49,666 bases of DNA, from the NCBI GenBank assembly GCA_903876665.1, contig CAIRAY010000152.1, forward strand, positions 1-49,666, given 5' to 3'. A model generated the notes under the pieces. It did not search any database and was not told where the DNA came from. It saw only the letters and a program-made list of their open reading frames with translations. Of the stretch, positions 24,999 through 34,411 are shown piece by piece. The position numbers and the translations under genes were made by a program. The stretch is from an uncultured Fibrobacterota bacterium (GTDB lineage Bacteria; Fibrobacterota; Fibrobacteria; Fibrobacterales; Fibrobacteraceae). Within the stretch, counting starts at the first letter, position 1; every line of letters starts with the position of its first letter.

Positions 24999-26878
24999 AT
25001 CAGTCCCTGCCCTTTAGCTTTCGCACCTGGGGTATTCCCGGACTGATGCTGGGTATTTCCGTCGTTGCGGTGACTCGAATTTCTGGTGTGGTCTTTTTGG
25101 CGCTGGGGTTTTTCCTCGCTTTGGTTTTGCTCCTTCTGCAAACCAAGCCCTGGAAGTTACGCAAGCTTTGGGAATATGGGGCGGTGGTTCCCTTCGCGCT
25201 CTGGTACCTGTTTGTTCCTGGGGGGAATTCGGATTTGTTTTTTGGGATTTCCCGCTGGGTGCTTTGGATTCCGGCATGGTACTTTGTGTGTCTGGGGATG
25301 ATTCAGCTATACTCTTTGGGTAATGGTGGTGAGCGGCGTTTTGTTTGGTGGAACTCGGCGGCGGTGATGGGCCTTTCAGGGTTTCAGCCCGACCGTATTT
25401 CATGGATTTTGATGGGGGCATGGACCATTCTGCTTGCGCTGGATTTGCGTCGGGAAGCCATTCCGGGAAGGTCCGCATTTCGGCTGGGTACATGGCTCAC
25501 CTGGCTGGTGATGCTTGCCCTGCTAGGTCTAGGCAGTGTCTTTCAAGGGCAAATCCGAGGATCGATGTGGAGCTTTGCACTCCATAATTCAAGCTGGAAT
25601 CCGGGGCGCACACAAATGAAGGGGTTTGATCCCGCCAGCTGGCTGGGGAGTTTCAGTTCGGAATACGATTCTCCCTTCGAACGTCAAATCGCCTTGCGGG
25701 TATTTACCCAGGAAGAGCCTCGCTATATGCGCGCAGTAGTTCACGCCACTTACATTTCTGGAATATGGAGGATGGCTCCGCTGAACCAAAAATGGATGCC
25801 ACGGGGAAACTATTTGGAGTACAGTCTATTTGGGCCGGATGTCTCCAAGGATTCTCAGCTTGCTACCTGGGTCTTGCCGAGCTTGCGGACCTTCGGATTC
25901 TATTTTGCACCTGCGGGGACCGGGAGAATTGGAGTCGTGGGCGACAGCCTGTGGGGGAATAGTGCAGGGGTTTTCCGTAGCATCCAGCAACAGTCTGACC
26001 GTGGGTATTACCTCTATCGTCCGGGCGACTGGGACTCCCTGCACACCGATGAAGACTTGCTGGTCCCCGGGAAATTGGTGGGATTTCTGGACACGATTAA
26101 ACAACAAAAATTTGCTTCAAATTCGTGGTCCAATCCGGACTCTGCGATGCAAAATATCCGTAAATATTTTGAGAAGGAATACCGCTATGAGCTCAGGCCC
26201 CTTGTCCTTGCCGGGCAGGATCCGCTACGGGGTTTTGTGCAACAGCGTGCCGGGTATTGTGAATATTTTGCGACCCTGGCCACGCTTCTTTTGCGCCATG
26301 GTGGCGTGGCTGCACGTTATGTTACTGGGTTTGCCGCTCCCGAAAGGGTAGGGGACGCCTGGGTTTTTCGCAGGGCCGATGCCCACGCCTGGGTGGAGGT
26401 GTTTGTACCCGGTCGGGGGTGGGTGACTTTTGATCCAACTCCGCCATCAAGCTTTTTTCGTGTACCCCATTTATCGGCCTGGGAAAGGATCCAGGAAGGA
26501 TTGAAATTACGGGGAACCCTATTCCTCCACACCCTCCGTGATGGATCCTGGAAGCTCATTGTGGACCGGATTGGAACAACTCTCCAAAAGAAAGGCGATG
26601 CGCTGCTGCTGTTCCTTTCATTCCTGGCTGGGACCCTTCTTCTGTGGGGATTCTGGCGGAAGAGAAAATCTCGCAAAATTCAATTTCCTTTGCACCGGAA
26701 TGCCGAAGTATGGGTCAAAAAATTGAACATGGCCGAGCGCAAGCTCCGCAGCAAGGGTTTGGTCCGTGAGCCCTGGGAGCCAGTTGGCGATTGGCTTGCC
26801 CGCCTGCCCCCTGATGCCGACCCTCAAGCTGTGCGGGTTTTGCGGGAATACCAGCAGGGACGGTTCCGGGAAATTTGA
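24995..26878 (+). CDS. TgpA-like transmembrane transglutaminase-domain protein
   Basis: 627 aa from a GTG that overlaps the DUF58 stop (GTGA). The N-terminal part has about six hydrophobic segments (to residue 185). A periplasmic region contains a transglutaminase core with the expected triad: Cys422 in GYCEYFA, His464 in DAHAWVEV and Asp480 in FDPTPP. One further transmembrane segment (about 535-555) and a cytoplasmic C-terminal region follow. The layout matches TgpA/DUF3488 proteins. With MoxR and DUF58 it probably forms a membrane complex acting on periplasmic proteins; the substrate is unknown. The active site looks intact. Confidence 0.93.
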   Translation: MNQSLPFSFRTWGIPGLMLGISVVAVTRISGVVFLALGFFLALVLLLLQTKPWKLRKLWEYGAVVPFALWYLFVPGGNSDLFFGISRWVLWIPAWYFVCLGMIQLYSLGNGGERRFVWWNSAAVMGLSGFQPDRISWILMGAWTILLALDLRREAIPGRSAFRLGTWLTWLVMLALLGLGSVFQGQIRGSMWSFALHNSSWNPGRTQMKGFDPASWLGSFSSEYDSPFERQIALRVFTQEEPRYMRAVVHATYISGIWRMAPLNQKWMPRGNYLEYSLFGPDVSKDSQLATWVLPSLRTFGFYFAPAGTGRIGVVGDSLWGNSAGVFRSIQQQSDRGYYLYRPGDWDSLHTDEDLLVPGKLVGFLDTIKQQKFASNSWSNPDSAMQNIRKYFEKEYRYELRPLVLAGQDPLRGFVQQRAGYCEYFATLATLLLRHGGVAARYVTGFAAPERVGDAWVFRRADAHAWVEVFVPGRGWVTFDPTPPSSFFRVPHLSAWERIQEGLKLRGTLFLHTLRDGSWKLIVDRIGTTLQKKGDALLLFLSFLAGTLLLWGFWRKRKSRKIQFPLHRNAEVWVKKLNMAERKLRSKGLVREPWEPVGDWLARLPPDADPQAVRVLREYQQGRFREI

Positions 26879-26916
26879 AGGACTCTCCGTGAGAGTATCT
26901 ATCTTTATATCCGCCC

Positions 26917-27873
26917 ATGAAAATGCCTCTGGTCATCCTCCTCTTTTGGTTTTCTGCCACGCTGGTGCGGGCGGAGGGCATTATTGTGCCTGGGAAGTCT
27001 GGAATTGAGGCGATCGACACTTTGCCGACCTACGAATGGGATGTGCCCACTGCGCGCAATGACTTGATTCGGACCCTTTTATTTGGCGCATTTTTGCCTG
27101 GTGGCTCCCAGTTTTACACACAACATAATGTGCGGGGTGGCTTCCTCGCGGCCATTGAGCTCGGGCTCGCTTACGAGGTCTTTTACAACAAACCATTGCA
27201 ACAGGACAAGCGATTCCGGGAAACCCATGCGGCCCGCGATTCGGTGGCCTGGTTCACCGATTCCCTCTTATCCCATGGGACTTACCAAGTTGCTTGGATC
27301 AATGGTCGCTCTCGCAATCTTTCCATGATCCGCCTGAACAACGACACCAAAATCAAGGAAGAAGACCTGCGTCGTTCGGAGCTTGCTTGGTTGATCGGGT
27401 TGCACGTCTATGGAATCATGGACGGGTACGGAATCTGGAAACACAATCAAGGGCGTCTCACCGAGAAGCGCTCGGTTAAGGGTGCGGTTTGGCGGGCCAT
27501 GGTGGTTCCTGGGCTTGGGCAGTTCTACAACGGGGAATATGGGAAAGCGGGCCTTTTGTACATGTCGTTTTTGGGTGGCGCGGTCAGTCTGAATACCCGG
27601 CAGGGCGTGGTGGATTATTTCAAAGAACGAAAAGTAGCTGCAACCCTCGAAGGGGCCCCCAGTACCGAGCTGAGTCAAATCGATGAAGACATCCTGTTCT
27701 TCCGCAAAAAGCGAAACCAGTATGTATGGGGCATTGCGCTGTTTTATCTGTATTCCATCGCCGATGCGGCTGTGGATGCGGCCCTTTCTGACTTTGACAG
27801 TCCGCTATTCTGGGCCTTAGGTCCTTCGGCTGATATTCGCGGAATCAGCGCTCAGGCTGGGTTTCGGTTTTAA
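26917..27873 (+). CDS. DUF5683-like protein with two PGxGQFY repeats
   Basis: 318 aa. A signal peptide (MKMPLVILLFWFSATLVRA) is followed by two copies of a motif: FGAFLPGGSQFYTQHNVRGG and AMVVPGLGQFYNGEYGKAG, each leading into a hydrophobic helix. Such PGLGQFYNG motifs occur in DUF5683-type membrane proteins; no biochemical role is established. The end (GISAQAGFRF) with a terminal phenylalanine may indicate outer-membrane targeting. No Shine-Dalgarno sequence is seen, and a TATATC box lies 5 nt before the ATG. Convergent with the porin-like gene. Confidence 0.75.
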   Translation: MKMPLVILLFWFSATLVRAEGIIVPGKSGIEAIDTLPTYEWDVPTARNDLIRTLLFGAFLPGGSQFYTQHNVRGGFLAAIELGLAYEVFYNKPLQQDKRFRETHAARDSVAWFTDSLLSHGTYQVAWINGRSRNLSMIRLNNDTKIKEEDLRRSELAWLIGLHVYGIMDGYGIWKHNQGRLTEKRSVKGAVWRAMVVPGLGQFYNGEYGKAGLLYMSFLGGAVSLNTRQGVVDYFKERKVAATLEGAPSTELSQIDEDILFFRKKRNQYVWGIALFYLYSIADAAVDAALSDFDSPLFWALGPSADIRGISAQAGFRF

Positions 27874-27937
27874 TTATCTGACATCACTCCGTTCGCGAGG
27901 GTAATGGTGGCCATGATAAATAAACCATTCCAAAGCC

Positions 27938-27971
27938 AAAAAAAAAGCCATGGCGGATGGGCCATGGCTTC
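27938..27971 (-). terminator. Terminator of the porin-like gene
   Basis: On the minus strand AAGCCATGGC-CCATCC-GCCATGGCTT forms a 10-bp perfect stem followed by a run of T. It lies about 20 bases after the porin-like stop codon. Confidence 0.92.
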
Positions 27972-27990
27972 AAAGCGAAAGATGGTTTGT

Positions 27991-29082
27991 TTAGTTGATG
28001 GTGCCTGTGAGGCGGCCAACCATGGCGTAATCCTTGGTTCCATCTGAAGCCTGGATTCCGAAAGAGATTGTCATGCGGTCGCCGAGTTTCTTTTGTAGGA
28101 ACATACTGGCCACAACTTCCTTGACTTCGCCGTCAACAGCCTTGCGGTCCTTGAACCATTCGGCTTCGACCAGGAACTTGTCCAGGGCGCGACCCAAAGG
28201 AATTTCGACACCGCCAGAAATAGGCATATCGGGAGTATTGCCTTCTTTGTTCATGCCACGGAAGCCGAATTCGGTCCAGATGCGCCACTTTTGAATGGGC
28301 ATTTCAAATACAGCGGAAGCGTTATGAGTAACCATGGTGTCTGGGTTGTTAATGACGTCGAACATGTTGTTGCGGTAGTTGATTCCGACTTTGAGCATTT
28401 CAACCGAGCTTAGGTTGAAGGCCTTGAGGCCGATACGCAGATCGCCCTTGTTCAGGTATTGGCCACGGCTTTCGAAGGCCATGCGGAAGGAAACATTTTC
28501 AAAAATATTCTTGTTGATTTCAAGAGCATTCACGCCGACGCCAGCGGGCATAAACTGAGTCTTGGGAGCTTCGTCGGCATAATTGCCGAAGGCCATGCCT
28601 GCGCGGTCATTGCTCAGGAATCGTCCCATCTTGACATTCAGAACCTTGGCCTTGTATTCCGTCCATGCTTCATAGAGCTCAAACTTGTCGCTCATCACCG
28701 AATCTGCACGGGAGCGGGTGACAGAAGTGTCTTTGAGGGACCAGTTGCCGGAGCCTGCAGAGACTTCGCGCAGAACGGTGGTGTCCTTCGCATAGGTCTT
28801 GGCAATTTGTGTGGTAGTCCCGAAATCGGCAGGGAAGGCACGCAGGGTGATTTTGCCTTCGAAGGTCTTGCCCTTGGCGGAAACGCCCAAGGTGGCGCGG
28901 CCAAACCAGTTTTCAAGGTTATCACCGTTTTTGTCTTCGGAATTCATCCAAAGTACTTTTTTGCCCTGAATATCGATCTTGGCGGGGACATCAATTTCGA
29001 CATCATCGTCAATGGCAAAGACTGGCATTGCGACAAATGCCGAGCCAAGCAATGCGAGCTTGAGCAGGGATTCGAGTTTCAT
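27991..29082 (-). CDS. Porin-like outer-membrane beta-barrel protein
   Basis: 363 aa from ATG 29082, which has a strong GGAGG 5 nt upstream. A cleavable signal peptide (MKLESLLKLALLGSAFVAMPVFA) is followed by beta-strand-rich sequence: amphipathic strands with aromatic ends, and GRFLSNDRAGMAFGNYADEA. It resembles single-protein porins but no named family is certain. The strong ribosome site, a TATATTTG box upstream and a strong terminator suggest an abundant envelope protein expressed as a single gene. Confidence 0.75.
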   Translation of the reverse strand: MKLESLLKLALLGSAFVAMPVFAIDDDVEIDVPAKIDIQGKKVLWMNSEDKNGDNLENWFGRATLGVSAKGKTFEGKITLRAFPADFGTTTQIAKTYAKDTTVLREVSAGSGNWSLKDTSVTRSRADSVMSDKFELYEAWTEYKAKVLNVKMGRFLSNDRAGMAFGNYADEAPKTQFMPAGVGVNALEINKNIFENVSFRMAFESRGQYLNKGDLRIGLKAFNLSSVEMLKVGINYRNNMFDVINNPDTMVTHNASAVFEMPIQKWRIWTEFGFRGMNKEGNTPDMPISGGVEIPLGRALDKFLVEAEWFKDRKAVDGEVKEVVASMFLQKKLGDRMTISFGIQASDGTKDYAMVGRLTGTIN

Positions 29083-29112
29083 AGGAACCTCCAAAAGGTG
29101 AAAAATTTCCAT

Positions 29113-29120
29113 CAAATATA
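29113..29120 (-). promoter_or_regulatory. Putative -10 (TATATTTG) of the porin-like gene
   Basis: The minus strand reads TATATTTG (29120-29113), matching TAnnTTTG, and leaves a 30-nt leader that contains the GGAGG ribosome site. It lies 8 bases beyond the stop of the upstream same-strand gene, so the porin-like gene probably has its own transcript. Confidence 0.55.
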
Positions 29121-29127
29121 TGATAAA

Positions 29128-32100
29128 TCAGTCCTCTGACACGGAAGAATTGAGGGACATTTTGGATAAATCCAGCTTCAATAGGCTCGCAATCAGGTAT
29201 TTTTCGGAATTGTCGAGCATTCGGGAGGGCATAATGGATTTGGAAAAGATTTGCCGAAACTCCCGGGTGTCGCCCGCAAGGAAGGCGCTGATGGCCATTT
29301 CGCGCTGGAACACCGCATCCATGGTTCCCAGAATAAAGACCTCGCGTAGGGCAGGGAACATGCGGACAGCCTCCTTGTATTTCCCGTGGGCCAGGTAATC
29401 GTTGAGCTCAAACTGCAGGCTGATTTCCAGGGGGACTTGCTGGGCGTCAACCATCCGTCGCATCAGGGCGAATTCGGGTAATGAATCCCGGGCAGGGGAG
29501 AATGGGGATTGTTGGATCAGCTGCCGCATGTCAAGCCAAATTTTCCTCCACACATTATCGGTGTTCAGCCCGGTAGGATTGGGGATTCGTGGTGAAAGTC
29601 CGTTCAGAGAATCCTGTTTTGGGGTGGATTCCACATCCGGAAAATTGGCCAAAGACTCTTGCAGACGAAGCTGGTGGCGGACGGTTTCCTGTAAGTAAGG
29701 GTCCGGGGTTTTGGTGCCAGCCAGCCAATCCTTGAACCGCTTGCGGGGCGCAAAATCCTGAGCATCCAGAACCGCGGGCCAGCAGACGCCACAGCTGTCA
29801 AAAGCATTGGTCAGCCCAACCTCGTTCAAGGCAAAACGGGTCATTTCGGCCCGCGTGTCGACCCAGGGGACATATTCAGAATTGGGAGCGATATTAGCAA
29901 GAAGTGGCTCCAAGCCTTTGGCCGTAGAAAGGAAATTCTGTTCTCCAAACAGGGTCCAGGGGCGGTGCATGCGCTCAAATTCCGCAGAGATCGAATCGGT
30001 GGTACCAAAGCGGTCGATGTATTGTTGGCGAATGGGTTGATCGGAGGCAAGGATCACAATGTCGGGTTCTTCGGGAATCCGATAGAGGACAACATAGGGA
30101 AATGATTCCTGCAGGGCTTTGAGGATGTGCAGCATCAAGGTATTGTCGAACTCATAGAGCTGGAGCCACTGCACGAGTGTTCCGCCCGGCTTCAGGTAGC
30201 GCTGAATATGCTGATAAAATTCCTGCGAAAAAAGGCTCGAAACCCCCGAAACCCAAGGGTTGGAGGGAATTGAGAGCAATAAATCGTATTTTCGTCCATG
30301 GGTGTGAAAAAAGGTGCGGGCGTCATCTACATACAAATTCACGCGAGGATCATCGAAGGCCCGATTGTTGAAGGGACGGAACCTGCCGGCCAGGGTTAAC
30401 ATTTCCTTCTCGATTTCCACCACATCGAGCCGGGTCAATAGCGGATCGCTGAGCAAATAATAGGCGCTCATTCCGCTTCCGAATCCGACCATGCCGGCTT
30501 CGTAGGGAGCGTTCCGGGTCGCCATCGACATAAAGGCTGTGGCCGCCTGGGTGAGCTCATCGCCCTCGACGGGAAGGCTACGATCCTTGCGAATGCTGGC
30601 ATCGGGCTTGCCGTTGGTCTTGATGTACTGATGCACAGAACTCTCATGGAAGCTGATGGTGGCTGTGCGTCCGTTGGCAACCCATACTTTTTCTTTGCGG
30701 AAGTAGTCTTTATGTCCTCTGAAGACACCAGATGTCACCATGTGAATATCGAATTCAATAAAAAACACCGGTACTACACATAAAATCAACAGACCCCAAA
30801 ATCGGACGGAAACTCGCCAGGCGGGACGGAACCACAGGAGCAACAGGACTCCGATGGCCATATCTACCAAGGCTGCGCTCGCCAAGGACCATTTCAATTG
30901 CAGAATGGGGATGAGGAAGAGGCCACCGATAACCGAACCAATGATGGCTCCGAAGGTATTGAATCCATAGACCGTTCCGACCGGAGATTCGGATTTGGTG
31001 CTTTTGCTGACAATGTAGGTTATGAATGGGAGCGTCATGCCGGCGAAGAAGGAGGTGGGGACCATCCAGGCCACCGCCACTAGGTATTTCAAGGTGCTCC
31101 AGCCATAGTACCCGGCCTGGCTTTCCCGGAAGAAAAGGTTAGATGCGTTCATCAGGTCAAAGAAAAAGGAATGCGTATATATGGTACTCAAGGCAAAAGC
31201 GCCCATCAGAATTTGTGCCAGGGCAAGCATCACCAAGGCGTCCCGTCGCAAAAGCCTTTTAGATACAAGGCTTCCCAGTGCAAGTCCCAAAATGAAGGCC
31301 GAAACCATCTGGTCGAAAGAGTGCGTGCTTGAGCCCATCATCAGGCTGAGCAGACGGATCCAAACCACTTCGTAGATAAAGCTGGTGAGGCCGGTAAATA
31401 AGGCGACTCCAAACCAAACCCGCGCACCGGGAAGGGGGAGGGATTCGATGGTGGAGGGCTCTTCTGGGGCAGAGGCGGAGCCATGGGACTCGCCCCCGTG
31501 CCCTCGGCCTGTTTGGGCCATGGGGGTGGAGGGACCAAACCCTGCATCAATCCAGAGGAATCCGGCCGCCAAAAGCAAATTAAAAGCTGAGGCCATAAGC
31601 AAGGTGCCATGGGTACCCAGGCTTGGAATCAGGATATAGCTTGCCATGAGCAGGCCAACCGCGGCTCCGATGCTGTTGGAAAAATACAGCATGGGGACGC
31701 TGACCTTGCCCGAGTCTTTGTGACGGCGCATGAGGCCTGCGGCAATAAAGGGAAAAGTCATGCCGAGTAGAATCGCGGTGGGGGCGGTACTTGCGACGGC
31801 AAGCCCGATTTTAACGGCATTGGCGCCACTCGACCCCAGGTGGGATGACCACTGGGAATCGTAGAACCAGTTTGTGATCCACACATACACAGGATGGTAT
31901 AGAAGCCCGCCAACGCCGATCACGAGCTCAGTCAGCGCGTAGGCGCGCAAAGGCCGTTTGATCTTGGACAGCAAGCGCCCTGCAAGAAAGGAGCCGATTC
32001 CCAGTCCACCCATATAAATACAAAGTGTCAGGATTTGCCCATAACTCGAATGGCCCAAAAACAATTTCAGATAGCGGGCCCACGTGCCTTCGTACACAAG

Positions 32101-32190
32101 GCCTGCAACCCCGGACAGGGCAAACAGAGGGTAGATCAGGCGCTCAGGGTTTTGCACGGAATTTACCGGGGGCTGTTCTACGAGAGCCAT
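29128..32190 (-). CDS. Membrane-bound spermidine-synthase-like protein (MFS-like domain plus SpeE-like domain)
   Basis: 1020 aa. Residues about 15-520 form a dozen or so hydrophobic segments in two halves, each starting with a similar segment (YPLFALSGVAGLVYEGTWAR and GVALFTGLTSFIYEVVWIRL). They are followed by a spermidine-synthase-type Rossmann domain (about 560-760) with GFGSGMSAYYL, DVVEIEKEM, a VDDARTFF acidic segment and LLLSIPSNPWVSG. A C-terminal region of about 200 residues with helical repeats follows. Such fusions are common, but actual polyamine synthesis by them is unproven. The gene begins 2 bp after aroE on the same strand. Confidence 0.85.
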   Translation of the reverse strand: MALVEQPPVNSVQNPERLIYPLFALSGVAGLVYEGTWARYLKLFLGHSSYGQILTLCIYMGGLGIGSFLAGRLLSKIKRPLRAYALTELVIGVGGLLYHPVYVWITNWFYDSQWSSHLGSSGANAVKIGLAVASTAPTAILLGMTFPFIAAGLMRRHKDSGKVSVPMLYFSNSIGAAVGLLMASYILIPSLGTHGTLLMASAFNLLLAAGFLWIDAGFGPSTPMAQTGRGHGGESHGSASAPEEPSTIESLPLPGARVWFGVALFTGLTSFIYEVVWIRLLSLMMGSSTHSFDQMVSAFILGLALGSLVSKRLLRRDALVMLALAQILMGAFALSTIYTHSFFFDLMNASNLFFRESQAGYYGWSTLKYLVAVAWMVPTSFFAGMTLPFITYIVSKSTKSESPVGTVYGFNTFGAIIGSVIGGLFLIPILQLKWSLASAALVDMAIGVLLLLWFRPAWRVSVRFWGLLILCVVPVFFIEFDIHMVTSGVFRGHKDYFRKEKVWVANGRTATISFHESSVHQYIKTNGKPDASIRKDRSLPVEGDELTQAATAFMSMATRNAPYEAGMVGFGSGMSAYYLLSDPLLTRLDVVEIEKEMLTLAGRFRPFNNRAFDDPRVNLYVDDARTFFHTHGRKYDLLLSIPSNPWVSGVSSLFSQEFYQHIQRYLKPGGTLVQWLQLYEFDNTLMLHILKALQESFPYVVLYRIPEEPDIVILASDQPIRQQYIDRFGTTDSISAEFERMHRPWTLFGEQNFLSTAKGLEPLLANIAPNSEYVPWVDTRAEMTRFALNEVGLTNAFDSCGVCWPAVLDAQDFAPRKRFKDWLAGTKTPDPYLQETVRHQLRLQESLANFPDVESTPKQDSLNGLSPRIPNPTGLNTDNVWRKIWLDMRQLIQQSPFSPARDSLPEFALMRRMVDAQQVPLEISLQFELNDYLAHGKYKEAVRMFPALREVFILGTMDAVFQREMAISAFLAGDTREFRQIFSKSIMPSRMLDNSEKYLIASLLKLDLSKMSLNSSVSED

Positions 32191-32192
32191 TG

Positions 32193-33083
32193 TTATTTCC
32201 CGTTCCGAAAGGCTTCAATGGCGTTTCGCATAATTTGTGTGTCCACTCGGGTAGAATATTGTGGAAACCAAAAGTTGGCAAAGCTCAGCGCCCCTTGGTG
32301 GACGAGCATTCCCATTCCAGGAACCACCTTGCAGCCTATGGCCTTGGCCTCGCGTAAAAGGCGGGTTTCGGCCGGTGTATAGACGATGTCATAGACCACC
32401 ATGCCACCATGGAGGGCTTGCGGAGGGACGGGGATTTCTTCGAGATGAGGTGCCATACCCACGGAGGTTCCATTGATCAGGAGATCGAATTCCGTTGCGC
32501 GCTCAGGAAACTGATCCAGGGTGGAAAAATCCAATTGGGGACCAGAGCCCAGGCCCACGGCCCGGAGATCCGCGCTAAGCGCCTGAACCTTGTTGAGATC
32601 CCGCCCAAATAGGGTCACCGAAGCCGGTCGGACCGCAGCTGCCGGATCCAGGAGGGCGAAGGCCAGCGCTCGGGATGCTCCGCCGTTGCCGAGCAAGGCC
32701 ACCTTACGTCCTTGGAGACTGACGCCGTTCTCGGCCAGGTTTTGCAAGGCCCCGTAAGAATCCGTGGTCGTCCCGCACAGCTTGCCTTCTTTCCAGAACA
32801 AAGTGTTTACCGACCCCATGAATTTTGCGATGGGGGTCAATTCATCGACCAGATGCACCATGGCTTCTTTGAAGGGAATAGTCACGTTGGCCCCCACGAA
32901 CCCTAGGGCGCGGAAGCCCGCGACGGCTTGTGGCAGTTGCTCTGGCGAGCAGGGCAGGGGGAGATAGACTGCATCGATGCCTAGGGCATCCAGTAGTGCA
33001 TTGTGCATCACGGGAGAAAGTGAATGGGATACTGGGCATCCAAAAACACCCAGAAGCTTGGTCTTTCCATTGATTTTAGGCAT
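32193..33083 (-). CDS. aroE: Shikimate dehydrogenase
   Basis: 296 aa from ATG 33083 (MPKINGKTKLLGVFGCPVSH), with a TATCTT box 6 nt before it; an open extension to 33113 is less likely. Substrate-binding SHSLSPVMHN, catalytic lysine in NVTIPFKEAM, the aspartate equivalent in TDSYGAL, NADP-binding GNGGASRA and C-terminal GMGMLVHQGALSF are all present. Reduces 3-dehydroshikimate in aromatic amino-acid synthesis. trpB lies about 11 kb away, unlinked. Followed 2 bp later by the spermidine-synthase-like gene. Confidence 0.96.
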   Translation of the reverse strand: MPKINGKTKLLGVFGCPVSHSLSPVMHNALLDALGIDAVYLPLPCSPEQLPQAVAGFRALGFVGANVTIPFKEAMVHLVDELTPIAKFMGSVNTLFWKEGKLCGTTTDSYGALQNLAENGVSLQGRKVALLGNGGASRALAFALLDPAAAVRPASVTLFGRDLNKVQALSADLRAVGLGSGPQLDFSTLDQFPERATEFDLLINGTSVGMAPHLEEIPVPPQALHGGMVVYDIVYTPAETRLLREAKAIGCKVVPGMGMLVHQGALSFANFWFPQYSTRVDTQIMRNAIEAFRNGK

Positions 33084-33142
33084 GGCGCCAAGATACCAAA
33101 AAATGGGCCTCATCCGAGCCCATTCCTTGGCGTTTTGTCAGG

Positions 33143-34411
33143 TTAAATTCCTATGCTGACCTGGGCAATCCAGTAGCGGTTTTCCATTTCGCCGGTGAAG
33201 TAGCCACCCTCTTCGGCCCAAGTGCAAAATTCGACTTCCACGAAGCGCAAGGCCTCGAGGGATACTCCCCCCGCAGGGTAGCCACCTTTGAATCCACCTG
33301 CGACCCGACCCTTCAGGATCCGCAAGGATGGCCAGTTGGGAACCGCGAGCAAAACCTGTTCGACTTCCATGCCTAGGTTCAAATGGCTGAAGAGCTTGTA
33401 GTTCTTGTCGTCATTGAGCATGTTTTCAAAGTCGGCAGCGAAGTTCACCTTGCGGGAAAACCCGGTGTTGCGTTGCAGACGACGTGGAGAATACGCGATG
33501 CCTGCGGTTAAATTCGGAGTGATTTTTTCATTGCCCAGGGGCGCAATAAACCAGTTGCGTAGGGATACGCCTAGGCGTACATCGCGCTTCCACTGGTACA
33601 GTGCGCCAAATTCGAAGGCGTGTCCGATTTTGGTGATGTCTACGGCGTCCTTTTGGATGCTGTCCGCCATTTGGAGGAGCGTATCTTGAATCCCTTGGAA
33701 CTCGAGCAGAGATACCTTGACCTCGGGGAGGTATTCGCGTTTGGCCATTTTATAGCCTAAGCCGAATGACCATTTGTCTCCGATGCCGATGCCTACTCCC
33801 ATCTGAGCTACAGCGTCTACATAAAGTGTGTCGATCCCTGCTGCCGGGGTAATGATTCCACCCTCGATGTAGGGTGCAACTCCTCCGTCGATCCAGATGG
33901 AGCCACCCCAATGCGGGACTGCCATTTCCATGTCGAGTTTCGTTGAAATATTGATGGGGAGCAAGTCGAACTGGTTGAGCTGGTCGGCTAGCTCGGGATG
34001 GGAACCGAGGCTGTCCATGAGTGTGCCGGTATTGTCGGTTCCTTGATCGGAAGAGGCATTTTGGGCGTTGGTAAAGATTTTTTGGAATTTGCGCCCCAAG
34101 CTGTATGCAGCCCGAGCTTCGCTCACGGGTGCCCGCAACCCGATGTTGATGCGCATGTCAATGAAGTTGCTGGGGTAGTAGCCCAGTTCGGGGTTCTTCT
34201 CGTAGTTGCCCAGGTTATTCAGGTGATTCAAGCCCGCCGGGTTGTAATAAACCGCATCCTTGTCGTCTACGACGGCGACAAAGGCGTTGCCCATCGAGTA
34301 GGCGCGCAGGGATTTGTGCACGGGGCCTGTGCCCGCGAAGGACGAGGAGGCGCACAGGGCAAGTAAAACCAGGGGAACATGTTTTAAATTCGCTTGCATC
34401 ATTTCTCTCAC
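33143..34411 (-). CDS. TraF/UPF0164-like outer-membrane protein
   Basis: 422 aa from a GTG that overlaps the lipoprotein stop (GTGA); ATGs at 34402 and 34399 are possible starts. After a signal peptide ending SSSFAG comes SLRAYSMGNAFVAVVDDKDA, then VYYNPAGLN, the motif of FadL/TraF/PorV-like outer-membrane proteins in which the NPA(A/G)L turn sits near the N-terminus. The rest is beta-rich and the C-terminus is WIAQVSIGI. It is probably a beta-barrel partner of the coupled lipoprotein; its cargo or ligand is unknown. Confidence 0.82.
   Translation of the reverse strand: MREMMQANLKHVPLVLLALCASSSFAGTGPVHKSLRAYSMGNAFVAVVDDKDAVYYNPAGLNHLNNLGNYEKNPELGYYPSNFIDMRINIGLRAPVSEARAAYSLGRKFQKIFTNAQNASSDQGTDNTGTLMDSLGSHPELADQLNQFDLLPINISTKLDMEMAVPHWGGSIWIDGGVAPYIEGGIITPAAGIDTLYVDAVAQMGVGIGIGDKWSFGLGYKMAKREYLPEVKVSLLEFQGIQDTLLQMADSIQKDAVDITKIGHAFEFGALYQWKRDVRLGVSLRNWFIAPLGNEKITPNLTAGIAYSPRRLQRNTGFSRKVNFAADFENMLNDDKNYKLFSHLNLGMEVEQVLLAVPNWPSLRILKGRVAGGFKGGYPAGGVSLEALRFVEVEFCTWAEEGGYFTGEMENRYWIAQVSIGI

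Noticed and set aside
29128-32190. Reading the 1020-aa protein as a true spermidine synthase
   Set aside because: Membrane fusions of this type have unproven polyamine activity; only the fold is supported.
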